A DNA stretch of 64,000 nt from Ditylenchus dipsaci (lineage: Eukaryota > Nematoda > Chromadorea > Rhabditida > Anguinidae). A program made the position numbers and the translations under genes. The first letter of the stretch is position 1. Each line of letters opens with the position of its first letter. The notes beneath the pieces are model-generated. The model saw only the letters and a list, made by a program, of their open reading frames with translations, was not told the DNA's origin and did no database searches. Shown one piece after another: positions 35,401 to 45,600 of the stretch. The stretch is from positions 180,242 to 244,241 of the forward strand of contig SADC01000138.1 in NCBI GenBank assembly GCA_004194705.1. Reading direction: 5' to 3'.

Positions 35401-38376
35401 CTCGTTAATTCAAACATTTTTCAGTGAAACGCCGAATTTCCCATGCACCAACTGAACCAAGTAGTCGTCCACTTGGATCAAAATTGTTTTTTTTCTTTTT
35501 ATGTTCCAAAACTTGTTTTCTGGACTGATTCGGCTACACTGAAGATGGTTTGATTGTGATAAAATGCCGTTTTCTCGAGTATTTTTTTAGCTTTAGGCAA
35601 TAATTGATTTCACCAAAATCAATTATTGCCAAATACTCTAAAAATACCCGAGAAAACGGTATTTCACCACTATCAAACCGTCTTCAGAATATGCGAGTCA
35701 GTCCAAAAAACAGGTTTCGGAACATGAAAAACATAAAAAAATTTTGATCCAAGTGGACGACCACTTGTTTCTGTTATACCCAGGTAGTCGTACCCAGGTT
35801 GGGAACTCAGGTAGCTTGGGGGCTTGGGGTTGAGATGCGCACACCCACATACCTTAGACACAAATCACTCGAAAGTAACTCTGGATGCATGAAAATGTAT
35901 GCATACCAGAGTTTCTTTATGCGGTAGGCCCCAGTTAACAAAACTATGTTCAAATTCCATTTTTCGGGTATACCGTATATTCTCTATTAGAAGGCCCGGG
36001 CCTTCTATTTTTCAACCCTAAAAAAGTCGGAAAAAAAATATTTCGATTTTGAGATTTTTGGGTGCTCAACTAAAATTTCAAAAGTGGAATCAGGTGAGCT
36101 CGTGCTAACTAAGAAAACGCGAAAAACAGATTTGCGAATTTCTTTTTCTAGGCTGATATATAGGTCCTCAAGGGGGCCTTCTATTAGAGAGGGGCCTTCT
36201 AATCGAGAATATACGGTATAGGTACCCTTTCAAGTTGGATTGTCTTGGGGGACCACGGCGAAGAGTCGAATTTTGGCCACAAAATTTTTTTCAAAAAATC
36301 TATTTTTTGTGTGGAAAAATGTCAGAAAATAACTTTTTTTATCGTTTTAAGCATATTAAAATTACTTTGGAGTCGTTTCAACACTATTTTAAATACCGTA
36401 TATTCTCTAATAATCCCCCACTCTCTAATAATCCCCCACCCTCATTTTTTTGACTAGGATTCCAGAGTTAATACCCTTTTAATTGACAATTTCCGGATTT
36501 TTCGAGGGTGGAAAATTTAATTCCCCATGTGGGATTAATAGAGAATATACGGTAAGTGAAAAACCCGCCCCTCAACCCAACAAGTGCCCATATTTTTTTC
36601 TAAGATCTAATCTCGGTTCTCCCGCATAATCCTGTACCAACATAACCCAAGTGGTCGTCCACTTGGATCAATAAGTTTTTTTATGGTAAAAAAAATTTTT
36701 TTGGGGTCTCAGCCAACAATTTATATAAGCTTTAGCTAAAATATAGCTAAATTTAAAATTAGCAGGGATAATATTTCGGCCCGACTATTTGGGATTAAAA
36801 TATTGGTTCAAGCTTTAAAGGGGCATGCTCACCTGTTACAAATTTTGTCCCCGCAAATTCAAAAGTTTTTGCCGAATCATTGAACTTCTGTACGGATTTT
36901 TTTTCAACTTGATTTCTAACAAAACTATACCTAAAATAAAATTCTAGGCCTTGTTTTGTTAGAAACCAAGCTGAAAAATCTGGTTGAAACTGAAAAATGC
37001 CGTCTTTTGACTGAAAAGTGCTGTCTTTAGGTGAACAGTGCCGTGTTTTTTTTTCTTTTAATCAAAGAGGTAAATACTAGGGTCGCACGGTTCCGGTTTT
37101 TTTGAGATCAGTCGGTTTTTAAAACCGGTTTTTCAAGCCGATTTCCGGTTCCGGTTTTTTCAAAAAATTTCGGTCGGTTAACCGAACCATACCCGGTTTT
37201 GCTTAATTTTTGACGTAAATAAACCGGTATTTCGCTAAACCCGTTTTTCGGTTTTCCGGTTTTTCGTAGCCAGGTTTTCGGTTTCGGTTTATTGGCCGAA
37301 AAACCCGGTTTTCGGTTAACCGACTGGGTCGGTTAACCAACCGCGTGCGACCCTATTAAATACCGTGAAACTTCTAATAGTAGCAACCTCCCTAGTTCAA
37401 AATCGTGTTAACGGCATTGTATTTTCGACCCACTTTTTCAAGACTTCTTCATGCAAGTTACCACTCATTTTGTAGCCAGTGAGATGAGCTACCAAATGCA
37501 TGGTAATTTGCCTAAGACAAGTTTTGAAAAAGCGGGTCTAAAACACAATGCCAAAACACTACTTTGAATCAGGAAGCTGCTATTAGAAATTTTACGATAT
37601 GTAGATAATTTTTTTCAAAGTAAAAACACTATCAGGTAGGTCTTCTTATCTAGTTTCTAACGGCCTATCATTTGCTGTAACATCATTGCAAAATGTAGCG
37701 CGAAAAGGTAAAAGTATGAACCAAATATTTCTTCCGACCCGCTTCATACTTCAACGTTTTCGTGATAGATTTTACAAAGGTATTGAAACAAATAAACGTT
37801 GTTAGAAATTTGAGTCGCAGGAGTGCCTGATAGTGTCAATAATTTGTAAAAAATTGGTTAATTATCTTGCACTATCCAACCTTTCTCTCTAAAATTTAAG
37901 AAAGACGGCACTTTTCAGTTTCGAACTAAAAAATGTCGCACTTCTTATTGGACACCCTGTATTGCAGGTGAATGCTAGTCCCTCACTGACCCCTAGCAGT
38001 CAGGAAGATTTGGAGTTGAAGTGCAGAGTACTAAACCACATGCTGGATGTGTTGGATCTGGAGAAACTGTATGGTTTTCAGTCTTACAAATACATTTCGG
38101 AGGAAAAATAGAATTTGGGTGGTGTTTTGCAGAAGATCAGGAAATGAGCTGACTGTGGGTGGTTTCGATCAGCTGGTGCGCAACAATGAACCCATTTTTT
38201 GTCCTGACTCACCAGCAAATGCTGCCATCAATTCCCAATGTTTTACAGCCACTCTCAATATTAGACTGGGTTTGTTTGGGCACTGTCTCTTGATATATAT
38301 TTTTTAAATTCTAATTCGCTTTGATTTAGGCAATTATGTTCCAACCAACAAAAATAGCAATTGTAGTAAAATTTAA
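29443..38376 (+). CDS. TTLL9: Tubulin polyglutamylase TTLL9-like, 5' end missing
   Basis: ATP-dependent ligase adding glutamates to tubulin tails, chiefly in cilia. Exons: 29443-29526, 29576-29687, 29735-29802, 30268-30305, 30357-30383, 30446-30465, 30531-30647, 30695-30759, 30940-31004, 31053-31132, 32374-32520, 37968-38068, 38133-38269, 38330-38376 (TAA 38374-38376). All junctions are phase-compatible, about 369 codons. TTL-domain hallmarks: [33 protein letters not shown] (ATP-binding Lys), [57 protein letters not shown] across exons 11-12 (metal Asp, Glu, Asn), VGGFD. Closest in my recollection to TTLL9, TTLL1 second. The segment usually between FRK.. and WIMKP (about 35 residues, F.P.TF.LP.E..FVEEF) was not found in 29803-30267. 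The first codon is split, so an upstream exon exists. The 5.4-kb intron before exon 12 is packed with repeats. Confidence 0.88.
31201..31432. mobile_element. hAT-like MITE with CCGGTT words, 8-bp TSD
   Basis: TAGGGTTGCATTCGGTCGG and its counterpart ACCGACCAATGCAACCCTA bound 232 bp, with a perfect 8-bp duplication ATTAAAAA on both sides (31193-31200, 31433-31440). The interior is mostly AACCGGTTTT words. The homologue at 37078-37355 is in reverse orientation. Confidence 0.85.
31500..32331. mobile_element. Foldback element with mirrored five-copy 15-mer arrays
   Basis: The left arm starts with five direct copies of GGTCAATTCGTCCAC, the last two spaced by an extra A. The right arm ends with five complementary copies with the same spacing pattern. 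Both continue into AATTAATTTAAACTAG. The interior holds the palindromic segment 31790-32170. In TTLL9 intron 10 (31133-32373). No target duplication seen. Confidence 0.85.
31790..32170. repeat. GC-loop palindrome with paired CTAAG^GTAWGTG sites, copy 1
   Basis: Two half-units face each other around GCGCCCCCGAAGGGGGCGC. Each half has an ATGCAT..AGAGTA element, then GTCTAAGGTA(A/T)GTG and GCGCATCTC. Further copies lie on the other strand at 34740-35080 and, as a half-unit, 35815-35960. Function unknown; structured, with donor-like GTAAGTG. Confidence 0.6.
32540..32800. repeat. CTGCAAAAAGACTTTTTTTG tandem array
   Basis: About eleven imperfect 20-mers (TGCTGCAAAAAGACTTTTTT, with GCTACCAAAGGAC variants) begin 20 bp after TTLL9 exon 32374-32520. 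All frames stay open through the array, so predicted ORFs here are artefacts. Confidence 0.8.
33264..33655. mobile_element. Foldback element with CAGATAAAATTTTATC words
   Basis: Begins GGTGCGCAAAACAGATAAAT, with some ten (G)ATAAA(A)TTTATC palindromes in the left arm. The middle hairpin pairs CACACTTGCAAATCTATAG with its complement. The right arm is cut short after two words, where the next foldback begins at about 33655. Confidence 0.65.
33655..34730. mobile_element. Foldback element with TTTTTGTGGCAAATTTA arrays around an ORF
   Basis: The left array (33665-33885) has about ten imperfect TTTTTTGTGGCAAATTTA units; the right array (34495-34720) is complementary. Tips TTAATCATTTTTTCTGT pair with ACAGAAAAAATGATTAA. 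Inner borders CTGTAGCACATATA..GTGTGCTTAT are also inverted. Encloses the 147-codon ORF 33936-34379. In a TTLL9 intron. Confidence 0.75.
33936..34379 (-). CDS. Unidentified ORF between tandem-array arms
   Basis: About 147 codons open on the minus strand, of near-normal amino-acid composition unlike the low-complexity surroundings: [52 protein letters not shown]. The C terminus is Ser/Lys-rich. There is no ATG at the upstream end (the frame opens at TTG), so it may be an exon whose start lies elsewhere, or a captured gene fragment. It is the only non-repetitive part of its foldback element. No family recognised. Confidence 0.4.
   Translation of the reverse strand: MLVKLLGPRSNLAHTPGTLSRLLHYLTSSDGSVMKLSKLTEFTINTMHDDDSFNLSHILLRHFEKSNTSVRTLLDLNGLSHVKKRVLAEIAGYKWDLLPTDYDLSGICNFQLLDQTEILSLLFLKIDFQSKKTKKSSGSSVSTDICI
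34740..35080. repeat. GC-loop palindrome, copy 2 (inverted relative to copy 1)
   Basis: Homologous to 31790-32170 in reverse: CATGTCTAAGGTAAGTGAG at 34842-34860 and CCACATACCTTAGACACC around 34940 are the paired sites, with GCGCTCTTTTCGGGGGCG as loop. The ORF over it (34847-35047) mirrors one in copy 1 and reflects sequence homology, not demonstrated coding. Confidence 0.6.
35815..35960. repeat. GC-loop palindrome, half-unit copy 3
   Basis: Only one half is present: GAGATGCGCACACCCACATACCTTAGACAC, then the ATGCAT region to CTATGTTCAAA. Follows an inverted repeat at 35440-35780 (AAGTAGTCGTCCACTTGG and its complement). Confidence 0.55.
35971..36218. mobile_element. TACCGTA-type MITE (CTATTAGAAGGCCC word)
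   Basis: TACCGTATATTCTCTATTAG at the left and CTAATCGAGAATATACGGTA at the right. Word GGGCCTTCTA(TT) occurs twice per side. The core is homologous in reverse to 24683-24939. TA repeats flank both ends. Confidence 0.85.
36394..36554. mobile_element. TACCGTA-type MITE (CTAATAATCCCCC word)
   Basis: TACCGTATATTCTCTAATAA at the left, TTAATAGAGAATATACGGTA at the right. CTCTAATAATCCCCCAC is repeated in tandem at the left and GGGATTAATAG at the right. The core TTTTTGACTAGG..ATTGACAATTTCCGG is homologous to 62433-62590. Confidence 0.85.
36990..37940. mobile_element. Foldback element with AAGACGGC word, containing nested MITEs
   Basis: Left arm ATGCCGTCTTTTGACTGAAA, right arm AAGACGGCACTTTTCAG. The core at 37630-37810 (TCTAGTTTCTAACGGCC; TTGCTGTAACATCATTG) is homologous to 10365-10808. 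The CCGGTT hAT-like element (37078-37355) and a TACCGTG..TTCTAATAGTAGCAACC element (37360-37605) are inserted in its left part. Confidence 0.65.
37078..37355. mobile_element. hAT-like MITE with CCGGTT words, copy 2
   Basis: TAGGGTCGCACGGTTCC at the left, GTGCGACCCTA at the right. Flanks GTAAATAC and TTAAATAC agree at 7 of 8 positions. Dense CCGGTTTT words. Core AATAAACCGGTATTTCGCTAAA matches the other strand of 31201-31432. Confidence 0.8.
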
Positions 38377-39691
38377 ACTGTTTTGTACTGTGAAAAGGTC
38401 TAAGAAATAAAAAATTGGCTTTTTTTTAAATTCTGACTTTTTTTAGAAGACTATGAAAATGAGCTGTGAAAACACTGGTTACCATCAGTGATGGATTCGC
38501 CCCGCTCCGGATCCCCCCAAACGCGCGGCACTGCCCTGGTGCGTGGGGCGGTGCTGGGGCATGAATAGAAATAGTCCGGGGCGCAGGGCGGGGCGAAAAC
38601 AAATTCTTTCTTTTGTTTTACAGCCGTTGTTTTACATGGGGCACATTGTATATTCATTTTGCCTATCTCGCGAGATGTTTTGCACATTTTAACAACGATT
38701 TACGCTAAAAATGCATTTTTCATATTTTATTAGTCTTCAGCACGCTTAAAAATTTTTTTAAAGGAGGACAGACTTTAGAGGGGTATTTTGACTAGAAAAT
38801 GTGATTTCGCAAGCTTGAGTTAATTTGGTTTTTATTTTTAACCATTTATTATTTTGACACCAATCAAAATTACCATGAATCCACCCGACAAAAAACACAT
38901 CAGATCGAAATTTCGAAATGAATTTTTTTCGAAAAAATTTGCTCTGGTCCAATTCAGGTAGTTTTCGGAACTTTTTCAGAACTTATGTTTTTATCGGTGC
39001 TCTAGTAAACATGGTTATATTCAAGTTCATACTAAAAGAGCTAAATTTTGGTAACAGGTTGTATATAATTATGCCTGCAAAATTTGCGGAAAACACAAAT
39101 TTTCTCAAAAAATTCCGAAAATTTCCCGAAAGTCTGGAATTTTTTGAAAATTTTGTGTTTTCCGCAAATTTTGAGGGGCACAATTATATACAAACTATTA
39201 CTTAAAATGAAGCTCTGCTTTCTAGTGTCGTTTTGATATAAACATGTATATAACCATGTCCACTAGAGCACCGATAAAAGCATAAGTTCTGAAAAAGTTC
39301 CGAAAACTACCAGGACGAGGTCAAATTTTTCGAAAAAAATTTCATTTCGAAATTTTGATCTAATGTGTTTTTTGTCGGGTGGATTCATAGTAATATCGAT
39401 CGGTGTCAAATGAAGGGGTTAAATGAAAATTGAATTTATTCAAGCTTGCAAAATCCCATTTTCTGGTCAAAATACCAACCCCGATCGGTTTCCGGAAATT
39501 GAGCCGATTTTAACCTGTAAATAAGCCATGTTAGTGTAAAACTGTGCTGATGATTGAGTTGGATATCCAAGAGTGTGAGGATCATTTTGATTCTAAACTC
39601 GTAAATAAAAAGAGATATAAAATAGGGTGTGTACCCAGTGGCAATAAAACCTGTCACTTAGGCGATGCGGATATAAAGTTCCCCCTCTCTT
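38377..39691. other. TTLL9 3' flank filled with repeat relics
   Basis: 38470-38610 is a GC-rich CCGCCCC-word relic (CAGTGATGGATTCGCCCC). 38770-39480 is a large inverted repeat (GAGGGGTATTTTGACTAGAAA against TTTTCTGGTCAAAATACCAACC), with an inner hairpin TTTGCGGAAAACACAAA. 39590-39690 repeats the GGCGATGCG.ATATAAAGTTCCCCC end also found at 25175. No gene seen. Confidence 0.55.
38406..38411 (+). terminator. Poly(A) signal of TTLL9
   Basis: AATAAA 30 nt after the TAA stop codon. Confidence 0.55.
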
Positions 39692-41884
39692 AACACGAGA
39701 ACGGTTGGTTGTGATTTCTGTCGATTCTGACTCAGAATTTCACGCTGAACACGATGGTGCAATTTGTTTTTGCACTTCTAATTAAAATTTTTGAGATCCG
39801 AGCAATTTAAAATTGTCGAAAATGTGACCTTCCAGATTATTGAATTTTCAGCTTCTTTCAGGTGCTTCTCTCCTATATTCCTATTCCAACAAAGTAAATA
39901 ACATCTTAAAATGGTGAGCCAGATCAGAGCTATCTTTTGCGCCCAAACTTGCCACAGAGTGATTATAAATTCATAGAGAATTTTTTATTTTCCCTCAAAT
40001 ATACATTTTCTGGATATTCTTGTTTTGACAATAAAATGGGCATAACTCTGCATACAAGCCACGTCTAGCTAAATGGTCAAAAAAAATGAAAGAACAAAAT
40101 CTTGGGATCATTTGACACTAAATAAAAAAATAGTTTATCATATAATTAAGACAAATTATGTAAAATCAGTATATAAGTTGTAACGCAACTTTACTACAAC
40201 TTCGTACTCTCTAGTAAAAGCCCCAATTATAACACCGGATTTGTGTTCAGCGGGGTGCAGGCCGTTTCGTCGCCACAATTTTCGTCGCCACAATTTTCGT
40301 CGCTACAATTTTCGTCGCCCACAATTTTCGTCGCCCACAATTTTCGTCGCCCAGAATTTTCGTCGCCCACAATTTTCATCCCCGGCATATTTTGGTGGAC
40401 AAACCGGTGGACCTTTGTACTTTCATCTTCCTGCAGTATTGTTCTCGTACGTTCAGAGACCAATACATAGAGCTGAGCAACAAAAACATAAAAATGTTCT
40501 CGTTCTCGGTGTATAGTGTTCGAATTTTTTTTGCATAAGCTTGTAGCCCTGAATCTCTAGTTTCTGATAAGCTATCAACTAGCTTGATAGAATTTTAAAA
40601 AACAGGAGAAAAATTGAGTTTTTCAAAACCACACCTTTTTCAAAACGAACTGTTCTACCACTTTTCAAAATTGTATCAATCTAATTGACATCTTATCAGA
40701 AACTAGAAATTCAGGGCTACATGCTGATAAAAAAATAAAAAATTTGAAACATATACACTGAGAACGAGAACTTTTAAAATTGGACGGGAGATTCAATTAT
40801 TTTGACTGGAGATTTAATGTTTTTGGCGGGTGTTTTCAAGTACAGCCAACAAATAAAAAGAGAAATAAGCGTGACTAACCGTAACGACGCTAAACACGTA
40901 AAATCAATAGACAATTGTGCCAACAAAAATACAGTCCATGCTCGATTTAACAACTCAAGGCAAAAAATATACCGGCGACGAAAATTGCGGGCGACGAAAA
41001 CTGTGGGCGACGAAAAGTGTGGGCGACGAAAATTGTGGCGACGAAAATATGATGGCGACGAAAATTGTGGGCGACGAAAATTGTGGCGACGAAAATATGA
41101 TGGCGACGAAAATTGTGGGCGACGAAAATTGTGGCGACGAAAATATGATGGCGACGAAACGGCCTGCACCCGTTCAGCGTGGTCGATTTGCATATGAAAA
41201 TGCTCTTAAGATTGAAAGGTCCCAGTCAAATTTAGTTTTCCGCTCAAGACAATAAACATTTGAATTTCAAATTTGAATATTTTTTGTCTCGAGAAGAATT
41301 GAAAATTTCACTGTTACTTTTTATTTTAAGAATGAATGTGTTATAATTGAGGCTTTTACTAGAGAGTACGAAGTTGTAGTAAAGTTGCGTTACAACTTAT
41401 ATACTGATTTCACATAATTTGTCCTAATTTTATGATAAACTATTTTTTTATTTAGTGTCAAAATGATCGCAAGATTTTGTTCTTTCATTTTTTGACCATT
41501 TAGCTAGACGTGGCTTGTATGCAGAGTTATGCCCATTTTATTGTCAAAAACAAGAATATCCAGAAAATGTATATTTGAGGGAAAATAAAAAATTCTCTAT
41601 GAATTTATAATCACTCTGTGGCAAGTTTGGGCGCAAAAGATAGCTCTGATCTGGCTCACCATTTTAAGATGTTATTTACTTTGTTGGAATAGGAATATAG
41701 GAGAGAAGCACCTGAAAGAAGCTGAAAATTCAATAATCTGGAAGGTCACATTTTCGACAATTTTAAATTGCTCGGATCTCAAAAATTTTAATTAGAAGTG
41801 CAAAAACAAATTGCACCATCGTGTTCAGCGTGAAATTCTGAGTCAGAATCGACAGAAATCACAACCACCGTTCTTGTGTTAAAA
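39692..41884. mobile_element. 2.2-kb giant palindrome with near-identical 550-bp arms
   Basis: TTAACACGAGAACGG at the left and CCGTTCTTGTGTTAA at the right. The arms match almost base for base through 40245 and 41180 (TATGCAGAGTTATGCCCATT; GGCGCAAAAGATAGCTCTGA). The loop contains ACACCGGATTTGTGTTCAGC, shared with palindromes at 132 and 12218. Element 40253-41171 is inserted in the loop, which would have been short before that insertion. Confidence 0.85.
40253..41171. mobile_element. hAT-like element with GGCGACGAAAATTGT arrays, 8-bp TSD
   Basis: Tips GGGTGCAGGCCGTTTCGTCG on both ends in inverted orientation, with a perfect 8-bp duplication GTTCAGCG (40245-40252 and 41172-41179). Arrays of about nine (GG)CGACGAAAATTGTGG units line both arms. 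The interior contains an inverted repeat (TTTCTGATAAGC; TTGATAGAATTT). Long ORFs reading FRRPQFSSP and similar come from the array. Confidence 0.88.
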
Positions 41885-42639
41885 ACGAAAATAGGACATA
41901 CAATTTAAAAATGATAGAGTTTTTACATTCAGAAAAAATAAATAAGTATTATTAGTAATAAAAGAGCATGAGACTGGAATACCACGCTGAACATAATTTT
42001 TAGTTGGTAGAAAAATTGACGCTACTATTTTTGACCACCACCCCCCCCCCCCGCCCCCAAAAAAAGCTTCACGGTTTCACCACGCCCCCCCCCCAATAAT
42101 TCTTCAGGTACCCCAAAACCCATATTTTTTTATGAAAGATGCTGAAATTAGTACGGGATGTCCCTGAGCCTAATGCGGCCTAGGGCCCGAAGACCAAGCG
42201 TAAGGGCTACGCCTAATTCCTAATCCTTAAAATTAAAAAAAAAAGGGGGGGGGTGGTAAAACCGACTAGCGCCAAAAAATTTAATCCGAATAATATAGAA
42301 AATAATAAAAACTATTTTTCGATTTTTTTCGTGAATTATTATCTTAAAGTATCTAAAAAGTGAAAAAGTCGGATAAAAAATTAATTTTTGTTTAGTCTCC
42401 AGAGAAGATATAAAAAGAGGCGGTTTTTTGCCTCTCTACCCAGTTAAATAAATTTTAGTGGTGGTAGGAGGAAGATGGCTCAGGAAGTCTGGGATTTGTC
42501 CACCCGTGTTTTAAGTAATTTCTTTCCAATTTTATTGGTTTAATTTGATTAAAAATATTTGATCTACTTGCTATTAGTTAGCTCTATTTTAAAATTAGTC
42601 TCTTTATTTAGTTAATTTTTGTAAAACTAAATCTTTGAT

Positions 42640-45600
42640 ATGTTCGACCTTGTTAAATTTGTCGAAATCATTCTGTTTATTGGAATTTCTCCGTTTCTAT
42701 CAAATTGTTCTTCAATGCCCGAGGGTGCAGTAAGTGTTCAGGTAGAGAGATAGTTATCAAGATATTCCCGTGTGTAACTGTGGAAATTTAAAAATTAATT
42801 ATTCTTCTTGAGTGATTTCTTTAAGAGATTCACTTTAGTACTTTTTTAATGTTTATAGTTTTATCTTAATTCAGTATAGTTTGAAGGCTCGCTTACAATA
42901 GAAGTATGAAGCATGAATTCGAAGTGTGAAATAAGTGAAATTTCGTCATAGACTTCTGATGACCGAGATTCTCTTTTTATGAGGTAAAGGACCCAAAAAG
43001 GAAGTCAGAATCCTTAAGCCCGTTATTATGAGCTAAAATCAGCAATCTCTTGAAATTTAAGGAAATCGCACTTTGACTTCACACCTCCATTGTAAGTAGG
43101 CTTGGCACTGGGACTGGAATCCTGCGGGATCCCGGTATCCCGTCCCGGGAATTTTGAAAATCCCGGTCCCGGGAACTTTGAAAATCCCGGTCCCGTTTCC
43201 CGTTTTACCAAAGTTCAAAATCCCGTTTCCCGTTTTAGCATTTCTAAAAATCCCGGAAAAATCCCGGGATCAAGCAATTGCGAATAGTCTTGAAGTGAAA
43301 AGATTTTGGCTCTATACGATAAGTCGGGTTTTTTTTGCCTTGGTCCCCCTTGTTGTTTTTATTTTTGCTATCGTCCCCTGTTTGTTTTCAGTATTTTATG
43401 CCACCTTTGTTTTATTAATTTCTTAGGCATATCAATTTCAGCTTTATTGTTTACAGAGAAACGCCGCTTAAGAAAATTGTTGATCCGATTTATGTTTAGG
43501 TTATTGAATAAAAAAATGTTGCATGGAAATTGAAGCTTAAAAATGTCCAACAATATTATTTAAAATCAGAACATATCTGGGGGGGGGGGTGGCTTGATGG
43601 AGGTGCCAAGGCATAAAAATAGAAAAAAACAACAGGGGGACCAAGGATAAAAAAACGCCGACTTATCGTTAGATTTTTGTTCTTTTATCCGTTTATCGAC
43701 ATCGGCCACAATATCCCCGGCCACAATATCTACACAGTCACAATATCCGCGGGCAAATTTGAATAAATTTAAAATTTTTTAGTATGAAACTTCAGTGAGT
43801 GGTAAATTGACCCGCAATAATTGTGGGTGGGTGGGAGGATCACCTCGTACCTACTCTAAGAAAAATTGTAAGTGATTATCCACATCCAGAACCTGAAATT
43901 TCGAATAAGGCCAAAAGTAAATAAAGACTACTGCTTCCTATATAGAATCATGTCCTGAGTACAGTTTGATAATACCAAAATGATAAAAAAATTCAGCTAC
44001 CAAAACCGCAGTACCGGAGTTTTCACCGTATATTTTCTTAAAAGCCAGCGATCCGCTCTGTATTTTCTAAAAAAACTATATACAGTCGAGTCTCGATTTA
44101 ACGTACCCCAATTTAACGTACCCTTCGATTTAACGTACCCCTAGGGCCGGTCCCTCCAATAATAAACTCCGTCAAATTTACCCCGATATAATATCGTACC
44201 CCTTTTAACGTACCCCTAGGGCCGGTCCCCAGGGGGTACGTTAAATCGAGACTCGACTGTAGCTATGTTTTTGTCTTAAAAAATATACTTCTCAATTTTA
44301 ATATTTGTCAGTGAACCAACTGCAGTTTTGCGGGACTTCCCACGTAGCGACAGAACCAAGTGGTCGTCCAATTGGAGTAAAAAAAATTTTCCGTTTTTTG
44401 AGTTCCAAAACCTATTTTCTGCACTAATTATAGCATTCAAAATATCGTTTGACAGTAATGAAACTACGTTTTTATGGTATTTAAAAAATCCCGTTTCCCT
44501 GCAGGATTCCCGTTATTTTTCAAAATCCCGGTCCCGTTTTCAAAAAATTTTAAAATCCCGTCCCGGTTTCCCGTTTTTACTCCAAATTCCAAGCCTAATT
44601 GTAAGCGCGCCATGACAGCTCCTTCGAAAACTGAAGTCCAGGGCTTCACACCGGCGTAAAAATATAAAAAACTACTTACTATTGCAGAGAAAAAGGCAAA
44701 ACTTGAAAAATTTTAATTTTCTCACTAGAACGAAATGTAACAATGTTTTCGATAAAATTTCTCCAAATATGCATGGCTTTTCACTTGATTGAGCAAAGCA
44801 CTCAATTGTTCACCTTCTTAATAGATCAACCGGAAATAGTTGAGCTGGGAATGAGTTGGATGCTCTAACAGCAGTTACAAATCAACTTTATTAGCTTGCT
44901 AATATACCTTCATCAACTTTTTTTCATCTAAAAGGTGACTTAGAAATAGGTAAGCAAAGACTTTAGCTCAACCTCAATTATAGATAGCTCAGAAACTACA
45001 TAAAATCAAACCAAACCTATTTAATTCAAAATTTTAACTATTTATAAAGCTCTTCAAATAGGCCACTCTGATAATTTAAGTGAATGAAATTTAGACCCTA
45101 GTTGCGAATACCAACTCCTCCCCCATAAATTTTCTTTTTAAAAGTTAAGTAAAGAGTACCCAAATTTATGTCGCAGACCCAGGAAAAGTACGTGAGACAT
45201 TTATCGGTCTTATGTGACAATGGGGGGGGGGTTTTAATTTTCGAGACTTTTTAGGATTAGGCATGTATGCGTATGTTAGGACGGACTGAACATATCTCAG
45301 ACTTATGTTTAAGTCCGTTCTAACATACTCTGGCCTACCCTTGCCTGAGAATTATCCTAAAAAGTCTTAAAAAAACAACAGGGAGACCAAGTAAACCCAC
45401 CTCTCATTGTCAAATAGGGCCCATTTATCAGTCACAACTTCCGTACGCTGGTCTACGCCTAACTTGTTGTTCCAAAGGGTATTTAAAGCAACTTTGGGAA
45501 GCTTAGATTCATGCGGGGGAGGAAGTGGCGTATTATCTACTAGCGCTAAAATTTATTTTGCTCAACAAACTGTAAACTTATTCAGTTGTTTTCTGTGTCC

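Noticed and set aside
40227..41255. Several overlapping ORFs of 75-139 codons on both strands (FRRPQFSSP, GDENCGDEN repeats)
   Set aside because: They translate the GGCGACGAAAATTGT tandem arrays, whose unit lengths keep frames open; the peptides are pure repeats.
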